Origin: Semisulcospira habei
Lineage: Eukaryota; Mollusca; Gastropoda; Semisulcospiridae
Direction of reading: 5' to 3'
Assembly (NCBI GenBank): GCA_036245525.1
Contig: BTPG01000002.1
Location: 162,500,876 to 162,564,875 of the forward strand
DNA: 64,000 nt
The notes beneath the pieces are model-generated. The model saw nothing but the letters and a program-made list of their open reading frames with translations, searched no databases and was not told where the DNA came from. Made by a program: the position numbers and the translations under genes. Each line of letters opens with the position of its first letter. Position 1 is the first letter of the stretch. This document shows, in pieces, positions 33,401-45,400 of the stretch.

Positions 33401-36400
33401 CTTCCTCCCTTCTATCTTCTTCAATGTCTGTGTGCCGACAGCCAGACCTTGTGATGGTGTTTCCTGAACCCTACAGTGTCTTTGCAGGTTGAGTTCAGCT
33501 CCTCTTTAACTGCCTTCCACTGCTGCTCTGTGGTGACCGCATCCTCTTCATTTACTAGCTCCTGAAGCGCTTGAAACCGGTTGGACAGCACCAGTTTGAA
33601 CTCTTCTCTCAGTCCAGTCGCTCTCAGGAGGCCTACATTATAGCGCTGGGGGGTGGGGGGGGGTGTGAGGGGGGGGGGGGGTTGACGGGGCACCTTGGGT
33701 CTGCCCGCCTAAGTTCTGAGTTTAACTGCGCACCGCGCACTCAGGCAGGCCATGGACACAGCCTGCCGCGTCATATTCTGCCGCAGAATAAAACCGGTGC
33801 TTTGCTACCCACAATGGTTTTTCGCGGAAACGCCTTTTTATTTTCGCGATTTCTTTTTCCCGCGGAATTTCACAGATTTCTTGCACAATTCCCATGCCTG
33901 AAACGGCTGATCGTCTATGAAGGGCAGCTGCTAGACTATGAGCTCACCAAAACTCCGACAGAGCTCCAACGTCGAAAAAGACCGGCAATTGACAACAAAA
34001 ATTCTACAGAAATTTGGTAGGGGAGGGGGGGGGGGTTGATTGTACATTGCTTAACGTCCCGACAGCAACAAGGCTTTCTCAGGACGTGCCTGCACTGCTT
34101 GTGAAAAAAAACTAAACAGAAAATTGAATGTATGTCGCCAGCCGGTCAAATACATTAAATAAACCTACAACATGGGGCATAAATAAAGCTAAGACCATTT
34201 AGCAACACACATCCAATATCAAGAGCTACAGGCAGTGCAGACAGTAGGGAGAGTTTTAAAAAGGCAAATACAGGTGAATGGACAAAGGGTAGACAGAAAC
34301 ACATGCCCCAGAATAGAGAGAAAAACCCACCCTGTGGGGCTGACCAGGGTGACCCTGGGAACTAAAAAATACCTAACCCCACCCAAGTCCCCCAGGGCCA
34401 GGGTGGGGCGGGGAGGGGGGGGGTGGGGGGGGGGGGGGTGCACAAAGCGTGGCGCACTTACACCCAGTGCTGGGGGAGGGGGGGGGGGGGGACACAATGC
34501 GTGGCGCACCTACACCCAGTGCCTCCTCCGCAATTGGGAGGCTGTCATCCGTGCACTGCAACATAGAGCAGAAACATGAAACCCGACCACGCATGGCGCC
34601 TATGGCCACGTGAACGCCTATGGCTCTGTTTGCGCCCCACAGTGAATTCCACAGTATAAATACACTCAAAACGCCAGAGCCAGTACGGAAACCCCATAAT
34701 GAGTGCAGGTCCTACCTGTGCACTGTGACATAGAGCCCTAAGGCCATGGGAACTGAGCTCACTACCGCTCCGACAGAGCTCCAAAGTAGAAAAAGACCGG
34801 CAATTGAGCAGCAATTCCACAGAAAATGCCAGGGCCAGCCTCAATCCCACCCGCTCAATGGCATTATCCGAGGCCTTCCCTCACCGGGCCCCATCCCAGC
34901 AAATGCGTCAACCAGGGTAGAAGGTAATCCAGTCGACGAAACTTGCGGAGACTGAAACCGGTAATCCGTTCACAAGGCAGCTAAGCATATGACTGGTGGG
35001 ATACTGCCACACACATGACTGGATAGGGAGGCAGGGGAGGCCACTCATGGTTTCCTGGTAACGACTCCTTGGAGTCGCCTCCCTGGTTGTTTAGTGTACA
35101 CAACGGATGCTTAGGCTGAAATCGGTAAGCTAAGTGTACCTTCCTAATAGTAATGCCATCGGTAAGACTAAGAGTTTGAGAAAACAAACCAAAGGACAAC
35201 AAGAAAATCTGACTAAAACAGGCTGTACTGTACCTTGTCTTCTTGACTGTGGACAGGGCTGATGATGGTGGAGGCATCTTGTCCTTGACTGCTGACCCTT
35301 TTCCCTTGCGGCCGCCCTTCTCCATCCTACTCTTGATGGCCATGAAATCCTGCGACAAGAAATCCTGGTCTTTCATGTTCAACGTGGGTACCCAGCATGG
35401 TCACAGTAAACTTTGCAACTCAACTACAATGTTTAGATCATACAATTTCTGCCATGAGATGACCTTATTCGCCTGCTCAACATTAAACCCCAGTAACTAA
35501 CCAAATTAGATCAAATGCATGTCATTTTACAAGAAGAAGTAGTAGTAAAATTCACATATATTTTGACAATAACAGTGGATTAAAAAAACAAGTGACATCA
35601 TTTGTTTGTCCAGGCTTTGAATCCAGCTTTTGTCAAAACAGTTGCAGTTTTGACCTGCTTTTGACTCCTGAACATCTACTGCAGATATAGTGGGTGGATG
35701 TTTACAGCATGAATGCAATAAAACAGTTACACACTCAGTGATGGTTGAGTTTTGCAGTCAATAAGTCATGTGACCGGAGGAACATAAAATCAATAGGTCA
35801 TTTTGAAAATCAATAAGTAAAAAAAGTCATGTTTTCGGCATTTTCGATTTTGAAATGTCAACAGCAAAAAAAAACGGATGTTGTCGGCATAGTCAAAAGT
35901 AGTGTACAATGAACGAAGAGAATACACTTGCTTAATGAACACCCTTTTTTAACGAACTAATTTCATCCTCCCCATAGCCGCACGCTCGGTCACCCCTGTA
36001 GCCTGTTCAGTAGGCACAGTGGCTTTGCGAGCCACCAATCATAATCGAGAAAAGGTTGAAATTGATTGGGTGCTTGCAAAGAGAAGCGTTGCTGCTGCGT
36101 CTACTGAACGGGCTACTCAGTGTCAAGTTATCAACTGTGATGTACAGTTCTACCTCAATCACACATGCCGTTTGTGGGCGTGGTCTAGTCGTCTGCTCAG
36201 TTAAACTTGTCAACACATCTTGGTAACTGGGCCGGCAGACTCTCACTGTTTACGTTTTCGCGGTGCTTGCCTGCCATTTGGTTACAGTCAAGGCTGTTTT
36301 CAGTTAGACTCAGTTTGAGAAACATGAGCATGAATGGCACCAGTCAGAGGCGTATTCATGAACCTGCGGGCAGAGGGGACTCATGAGGATCTGTGCCTCT

Positions 36401-39400
36401 TGCAGATGTGGATTATAATCATTACTTAGTCCGCATCTACTTCCTCAGATTGAGTAACACTATCACTAAATCTCAAGCAATATGCATAGATTCTCATAAC
36501 AACCCTTAGGTGGTGAGGACGTTTGAACGTCTATGCTTCTTCACTTGTAGACTTTAGAAACTCACTCTCGCACTGGTTACATTCATCACGCAGCCAACTA
36601 TACGACGGTGTTATACTTGGTGTATAAAATACCAAAAGCAAGTAAATTTGGCAATTTCGGATTTTTATTTCTTTTTTGCTATTTTGCAATCTAATGTAAT
36701 CAGGTTTGCGTTCAATGACTACCATAATATATGCTTTTTTCAGTAAACATGTGCGTGCAAGCACTGAATTACTGTGCTACAGTGAAGAGCACAATGGTTT
36801 TCAGCAACAAGAACCAGTTTTCTGGCAGTACTGATTCAACTTTCAAACGTTAGTGTCCAGGACACCAACCACAACACATTTTTGTCAAATTGTCAGACAC
36901 CCCCTCCCTCCACCCTCTCCTAGAAAACAACAAACAAAGAAACAGATTGTGGTTGTCAGTATACAATTACATGATGTGGACTTAACTACAAGACGCGAAC
37001 AAGCAAGATTGAGTTATTGATTGTGTAACCATGAAATAAAAACGAAGGTTATATGTGTGAGCATGAGAGACCACTGGTACATCAATTACACCATCTTACA
37101 TTACAACATTTTGGACATCATGTAAAAATATGCATGATCTCTGCAAAAATTATGAGACAGCACTGACAACAGTAAAGCCATTTCCTTTGCTTCTACACAT
37201 ATATTATGAATACCTGAACTGCTGAACTGCGTGAAAAAACTGGCTACAGACATCTAGACCAGTCCGCTGCGGCACCCTCATACCTATTCCAAGGATCGAA
37301 ATCAGTGTCAATGAGACCAACAAGAGACTTAAGTTAATGCAGCCTGGGGACTGATGAGGTATGCCTCTTACAGGCGGAAAGCATTTCGCATCATGTTGGA
37401 CCATGTACCTAGTCAGGGCCCATGCTTGCAGTACTGTTTACATTTGCTCGAGAGAGGGGTACAGTGCACTATAGCATCAGCTAGCTGGCCATAGCTCTTT
37501 CTCTCTCTCTCTCACTCTCGTACACGCCAGCTAACTCGGCACGGGTCTCAGTGACTGTCTAAAAAATGAATAAGTCATATGACCGGCTCACTGACAGAGC
37601 AATGTGTCATTTTAAATTTGTATGTGTCAATGACCAATGAGCATCCTATACGCTGCACACTTCATCTAATGCAAGCGTTAAGGTAGAAAAAGGTGTGAAC
37701 AAGAACAATCACAGAATTGTCAGAATAATAAAAGGGGACTCCAAAATCTGACAGGCAAATGATAACCAAAACAAAGAAAGCAACCCTTACCTCTTTGAGT
37801 GTCTCCGTTCTTGATTCTGCACTCACAAACGAGTCGTCGCCATTCAGCATGCTAAAGACTGCTTTCACAGTTCCACCCGCAGCTGGAAAACACCAAGTCA
37901 TCACTTAACCCTTATTATTCGGAATACACCAGTGTGTGAAATAAGTTCGACTAAAATAGTTCAAGGGTAGTGACGAAATAGCTTGGCGCCTCTAGACGCC
38001 AAGCTATTCTGGCACAACCCTTGAACTAAACCCATTGGTCTATATCCTTATCTGTAAGTACTATAATGTAGCTTGCATAATATGGCAGTGTACAAATTTG
38101 AAGCTGATAGCCTCAGTAAGATCTCTCTCTCTTGGCTTGACTTCGCGAACGAAGATTCTATAGGGCTTGCCCACGTCGTCTGCAGGCATTTTCGTGGCTG
38201 CGGAGGCCAATCCGGGACAGGCAGGTTCGACCGCAGTGGCTGCAGGGGAAGGTCTGGTCAGGGTTCTGAGTTACGACAACTCTGTTTTTTCTTCTAAGCC
38301 GCTTGTCCTTAAGGTTAGCTCTGCGAGAGTCCTCAAAGGAGACGGCTGCCTTGTGAATGGTGGAGCGCCAGGTGTCACGGTCCGCAGCAAGCGAAGACCA
38401 CTGGCGGTGGTCGATTTGGCAGGCACTAAGCGACTTCATGAGACCGTCTTTGTATCTCTTCTTTGGTGCCCCTCTGTCTCGGTGTCCAGTGGCGAGCTCG
38501 CCGAACAGAGTGATCTTGGGTAGGCGATGATCCTCCATCCTGTAGACGTGCCCCGCCCAGCGAAGCTGTGTCCGCAGCAGCAAAGCCTCGATGCTCACAG
38601 TTTCCGCCTGTTCAAGGACCTCGACGTTGGTGACATTGTCACTCCAGTGAATGCTGAGGATGGTACGCAGGCAGCGCTGGTGAAAGCGTTCGAGGAGTCG
38701 TAGTTGGCTGCGGTAGAGGGCCCAGGACTCGGAACCGTACAGCAGGGTGGTGAGGACGACAGCTCTGTACACGCTGATCTTGGTGCCTTTTTTCAGCTGT
38801 TGATTGTGCCACACCCGCTTGAATAGTCGCCCGAAAGCACTGTTCGCTTTTGCCAGCCTGTTGTCCAGCTCCTTGCCCAGCTTGGGAGTCCGACGTGATG
38901 ATGCAGCCAAGGTAGGTAAACTGGTGTACAAACTTCAGTTCGGACTCGCCGATGGTGATGTGGGGAGGGCGATGCTCTTCCTTGGGTGCCGGCTGATGGA
39001 GGACCTCTGTCTTTTTCAGACTGACCTCAAGTCCAAAGAGCTGGGCAGCATCTGCGAAGCAGGACGTAATGCGCTGCAAGGCTCTCTCTGTGTGTGCAAT
39101 GAGGGCAGCGTCATCAGCGAAGAGCAGCTCACGAATCAGTTGGTCTAGGGTTTTCGTGTGGGCCTGCAGTCATCTGAGGTTGAACAGGCTGCCATCGAGA
39201 CGATACCTGATGTACAATGCGTCGTCATCGTCGAGGTCCACTGTGGCCTGCTTCAACATCATGCTGAAGAAGATGGTGAAGAGGGTCGGTGCCAGCACGC
39301 AGCCTTGCTTCACGCCGTTGCGAATGGGGAATGGTTCTGAGAGGTCACTGTTTAGTCTGACCTGGCCTTGCTGGTCCTCGTGGAGCTGGACGATCATGTT

Positions 39401-42400
39401 GAGGAACTTTGGGGGACAACCTAGTCGCTCCAGGATCTGCCACATACCTTGCCTGCTCACAGTGTCAAACGCTTTTGTTAGGTCGACAAACGTTACGTAC
39501 AGCCCTTTGTTCTGCTCGCGGCACTTCTCCTGAAGCTGTCTCAGCACAAAGACCATGTCGGTGGTACTCCTGTTGGCTCTGAAGCCACACTGGCCCTCTG
39601 GGAGGTGGTCTTCAGCGATGGCAGGTACCAGCCGATTCAGGAGCAACCTTGCGAGAATTTTCCCGGCAATGGACAGCAGGGTAATTCCACGATAATTAGA
39701 GCAGGCAGACTTCTCTCCTTTGTTCTTGTACAGGGTGATGATGACTGCATCACGGAGATCCTTTGGTAGTGTTCCTTTTTCCCAGCAGCAGAGAAAGAGG
39801 TCGTGGAGCTTGTTGTGCAGTGCTGGGCCTCCATGTTTCCAGATCTCTGGCGGGATTCCGTCAATGCCTGCTGCTTTGCCACTCTTGAGCTGGTGGATGG
39901 CTGTGAGGGTCTCTTCGGCGGTGGGCGGTTCGTCCAATTCAACCTTTAGTGGAAGGTGTGGGATTTGGAGGATGACTGTTTCTTGAACAGTGCGTTCAGC
40001 GCCGAAGAGGTCCTGAAAGTATTCCGACCAGCGGTTCAAGATGGAGGTATTATCTGTGAGGAGTGCCTGTCCATCAGCGCTTCGCAGGGGACTTTGTACC
40101 AGGTGCCTAGGGCCATACACTGCTTTCAGTGCTTCGTAGAAGCCCCTGTAGTCACCGTTGTCAGCGCAGAGTTGGGTCCTCTGTGCGAGTCTGGACCACC
40201 ACTCGTTCTGGAGCTCTCAAAGCTTGAGCTGGAGACTGCAGCAGATGAGGCGGAAGGCAGACTTCTTCACAGGGCAGGAAGGCTGGGCTAGGTGGGCCTG
40301 GTGGGCGGCTCTTTTTTTTGCTAGAAGTTCCTGGATCTCTGCGTCGTTTTCGTCAAACCAGTCTTTGTTCCTCTTTCTAGCAAAGCCCAAGACTTCCACA
40401 GAGGATTTTACAATAGCAGTTTTCAGTTGTTCCCAGAGTGTTTCAGGAGAGGAGTCTGCTGGATCAACTGTGTCTTTGAGCATGCGCTGTAAATCGGCCT
40501 GAAGGGCAGCTTTCTTGTCGTCACGCTGAAGGCTGGCAACATCAAGCTTTTTCTTGGGAGGGCCCCCTTTCTTGGGTTTCAGCTTGAGGCGGAGCCTGAG
40601 TTTGCAGCGAACAAGGCGGTGGTCAGTGTGGCACTCTGCGCTGGGCATCACTCTGGTGAGGACGTCACTGCGGTCCCTCTGACGCACTAGGACATAGTCG
40701 ATAAGGTGCCAGTGCTTGGAGCGAGGATGCATCCAGGTGGTCTTTCGACTGTCCTTTTGCTGGAAAGTAGTGTTGGTGATGACAAGTTGCTGCTCTGCAC
40801 AGAGCTCCAACAGTAGGCAACCATTGTCATTGCAGTTCCCAACGCCATGCTTGCCGAGGATTCCTTTCCAGGCTTCAGAGTCTTGGCCCACTCTGGCGTT
40901 GAAGTCGCCAAGGATGATGACTTTGTCGTCTGCAGGGGTGCTCTGCAGGAGGCTGCGCAGGTCAGAGTAGAACTTGTCTTTTTCTGCAGGCTCTGCCAGG
41001 AGGGTTGGGGAGTACACACTGAGAAGGGTGACGTGTTGCTGGTGTCTCAGTGGGAGGCGCATGGACATGATGCGGTCGGAGTGACCCGTTGGTAGGTTTT
41101 CCAACTTAGTCGCATGAAGCCCACGCCTGAGAGCCGTCTTTCTGATGCAGGCCTGCCTGACCAGTAGAGGGTGTAGCCAGCGCCAAGTTCTTGGAGGCTG
41201 GCTTCCTCCGGAAGGCGTACTTCGCTGAGCGCGGCGATGTCGATGTTTAACCTCCGCAATTCATGGGCAATGAGGGCGGAGCGACGTTCAGGGCGTCCGC
41301 TGTCTGCTGTGTCGAGCATGGTTCGGATGTTCCAGCACGCTACGTTGAGTCCGGTCGTGGTCGTCATGAGAGTGGATCCATTGTTTTTTCTTGTTTTCTG
41401 ACCGCATGAGAAGATACCCGTTGACCGCGGCTAGCCAACTGGGGTTACGAGGGGATGAGCTTTGGTTAGGCCACCTTTTCTAGGCCCCTCTCCGTGTGGA
41501 GCAAGCAGTGCTGTCCCTAGAGAAGGCTGCTTGGTCGTTCAGGGTGTGCCGAGTGACGTTGTCATCCCCAGGTCAACATCAGGCGACCAAAATCCTGAAC
41601 CGCCTGCATGCAGGTTTGAGACTGCGGCTTCCAGTGACATCTTTCACCTGCCATTTTGCCCCTTGCCCATCGCTACAGGACTTGGAAAGTTCAGTGTCAT
41701 AGTCCGTGGGCGTTTCCTAAAGCCTGCGCGGTGGATCTTTTTGGTGGAGTGCAGTGTGCGCAGTACTGGCCCCACCCTTTAAACCCTTGGTTCGTTTGCC
41801 ATGGCCTAGCAAGCTGGGACGGTGGCATCGAGGTCCTCGGGTCGTAGGTTTTATATCAGACTGTCCTTGTCTTAGTCTCTGGCTCAAAAGCCTTCCCCGG
41901 AGACACGGGGGCTTTGATGTCAGGGGTTTCCTCCCTTAGCCTTTCCGCAGCCAAGCGGCCAGGCCTGCAAGGCAGCAGGGGACTCGTGGGGGCCGGGGTC
42001 GTCTATGTCCCGTGCAGATGTGAACATCTGCCCACTGCCCAGACGGTGACACCAGAGGAGAAAAATCCAACGCCAGAACCCGGTATCGAACCTTGCACCT
42101 TTGGCATTGGAGGCAGATGCCTTAACCACTGCGCCACTTCCCCGCCACAGTAAGATATGGGTTAATAATCACCTGAAGCCACTTCCCCGTCACAGTAAGA
42201 TATGGGTTAATAATCACCTGAAGCCACTACAGGCCTCCATTAGTCAACTGAAAAGTCCCTGATAAACAAGGAGCCTCGGGCAAATTTTAAATAAAAATCA
42301 TTATACGAAATGCGCCATCTATACTCTGTATTTTGGGTTCTGTCTCAAAACATTTTAACCCTTTGACTGAGTGCTCTTTGTTCAGGTGATTTCTCCAAGA

Positions 42401-45400
42401 ATCACCTCAATATAAAGTGCTACCGGAAAAAGGTAAAAAAAACTGTGGCAGGCAGACTGACAACAGTTCATGATGCCAAACTAACAAGGCAAAACCTATG
42501 AACTATTAATCTTGATCATACATCTCCTGTGACTTCACTTGTATACTGGTGAACAGTGCATACATCATATTCTCAGCCCTGATGCTGCAAATCACACATA
42601 TGGTAGTTGCCATACACAACAGTTCAGGAGACTCATCATCATCATCATCATCAGTCCCTTGCCCGAACTGGGCGTTGGGGGGACTGAAAGGCAGCAGCAA
42701 CAGACAGTGCTCTCCACTGAGTTCTATTTTGGGCGGTGGCAAGCAAGTCTGGCATCTCGAGTTCGGTCCATTCTTTTATGTTTGCGACCCAACTCTTTCT
42801 CTGACGACCTCGCCGACGACTTCCTTCGAGAGTGCCTTGGAGGATAGTCTTGGACAAGGTGTTGTGTCGGGTCACGTGGCCAAACCAAGCAAGCTTGCGC
42901 CGTTTCACGGTTGCCAGAAGGGGTTCATGTGGGCCCACCAGGGAAGTGACGATGCTCCGTACATATTCGTTGGTCTTGTGCTCGCGGTACGAGATGCGGA
43001 GCAACTTCCTCAGGCACTTGTTCTCAAAGGCCTGGATTTTCTTTTCTGAGTCTGCAAGCAGTGTCCAAGTCTCACAGCCGTAGAGTAGAATAGACACTAC
43101 GAGGGACTTGTAAAGCCTGTACTTGATGGTGAAGCTGATGGAGTTACTTCGCCATATCCTGTCCAGCCTGGCCATTGCGGATGTTGCTGTACCTATCCTG
43201 ATACGGATCTCTGCTATGCAACTACCGTCTTTGGACAGGGTGGCTCCCAAGTACTTGAAGCTATTGACCTCTTCTAGCTTCTGGCCATTCATGTGAATGT
43301 TGCTGCTGCTGTCGCTTGTGGTGTTGATCATCACTTTGCTTTTATCCGTACTGATCTCCATGCCATAAGACCCTGCGCTACTTGAAAGTTTGTCTGTCAG
43401 GTTTTGGAGCTCACTATTGCTGCCTGCCATGAGGTCAATGTCGTCTGCGAATCGAAGATTGCACAGGGATCTGCCACCAATAGAGATTGAAGTATGGTGG
43501 TCGTGGAGGGTTTCCTGCATGATCTTCTCCAGGAATATGTTGAAAAGGACAGGAGAGAGCAGGCATCCTTGACGGACACCGATCGTCGTCCTGAAGAACT
43601 CGCCTGACTGATTGTTAAGTAGAACCGCGCTGCAGGCGTTCTTGTAAAGCGCTTCTATCATTTGGATCAGTCCCTCCTCTATGTTGAACGATCTCATGAC
43701 TTGCCAGAGTCCGTCGTGCCAGACGCGATCAAATGCTTTCCTGAAATCAATGAAGTTGTGGTAGAGTTCGCGCTGATGCTGCAGATGTTTCTCGATCAGG
43801 ACGCGGCAGTTGAAAATCTGCTCTACAGTGCTTCTTCCAACTCTGAAGCCAGCCTGTTCTTCTGCCAGCAGTTCCTCGGCGAAAGTTTTGAGGCGGTTGA
43901 GAATGATTCTAAGCATTACTTTGCTAGGGTGACTTATCAGACTGATAGTTCTGTAGTTCTGGCACTGTTTCAGGTTTCCTTTCTTGGGGAGCGGGATCAC
44001 TAGAGACTGTGTCCATTCTACTGGCCATTTCTTTTGCTCCCAGATCTTTTGACAGAGTGTAGTGAGGACCTTCGTTGTTACTTCTCCTCCATGTTTCAAC
44101 AGTTCAGCAGGTACGTTGTCTACACCTGGAGACTTTCCTCCCTTCAGGCCGCGTACAGCTGCTTCCACCTCTTCAGCTAACACTGGCAGGTCTTCAGCCT
44201 TCCTGGCCCCAGCCTGGTTGTTTTGGAGGATGCTGGTGTCTGGCTCAGCCTTGTAGTTATACAAGTCTCGGCAGTACTCAGTCCATCTGTTTAGTACAGC
44301 AGTGTTTTCCGTAAGGAGTTGGCCGCTGCTGTCTTCGATGACTGTGGCTGTTCGCTGTTGAGTCTTGGTGAGGGTCCTTAGCGTTTCATAAGCCTTCTTG
44401 CTGTTGCCGTTTGCCATGCCCTCTTCCACGCTACAACACTGGTCTTCAATCCAATCTTCTTTGGCTTCTTTCATCCTCTTCCTGATCTTCTTGTTGACAA
44501 GTCTGTACTTGTTTGCTGATGTGAGGTCTTGGCCTCTCTTTTTCTTCCAGGCTCTCCTCTCATCACAGAGATCGAGGATGTCATCGGTGACCCAGGGCTG
44601 TTTGCGCTTCCTCTGCTTCCCCAGCACTTCTTCTGATGTAGAAAGTAACACCTCTTTTATATTTCCAGCAAGGGTGTCTACGTCACAGTCCAAAGTAGCC
44701 AAGGCTGCAAATCTGCCTCCCACCTGGGCTTGGAAGAGCTCTTCTACTTCCGGGTCTTTTAGCTTCTGGAGGTCGAATCTGATGCGAGGGCTCTTGCTAT
44801 CTCGTTTCAATGCCAGCTTCAACTTGAGGCTAGTAAGGACGAGGTTGTGGTCGCTGCCAATATCAGCGCCAGGAAAGGACCTCGTTTGTGCTTTGTTAAT
44901 GCTGGATTTGAATCGTCGAGGCAGCAAGATGAAGTCAATCTGGTTATGGACCAGGCCTCCTGGCGATTGCCATGTCACTGTTCTTGACTTCTTGTGTGGA
45001 TGGAGGGTATTAGCAACGGTGAGACGGTGACTCTGTGCGAACTCTAAAAGTCGCAGGCCTCTGTCGTTTGTTTCTCCAAGGCCAAACTTGCCAGCTGTTC
45101 CTGCCCATTGTTGGTAGACTGACTGGTCATTATAGTCCAGGAGTGCTGTCAGAATAGCTTGGAGCTTCTGGATGCCTTTCTGATACCATCTTTGAATTAC
45201 CTAGGTAGATATTTTGTGGTTTGTCAGTGATGTATGAATTAACCCTCTGGCTGCTAGTAGCACTTTTGGTCACAATGATTGCGAAAAAAGTGATACATAC
45301 AGCCAAAGGGTTAAACATGTTATGGGTAGTTATTTAGGATCTGGAACAAGCGGTCGTTACAAAAGGCGAAAGCACAGTTTTGTGAAACAATTAACATTCC

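Noticed and set aside
36007..36246. Overlapping ORFs on both strands near 36.1 kb
   Set aside because: Neither has homology or splice sites; they lie inside a borealin intron.
42082..42136. A functional tRNA gene
   Set aside because: A and B boxes are good, but no acceptor stem pairing or plausible anticodon arm could be drawn; it reads as a SINE/LINE head.
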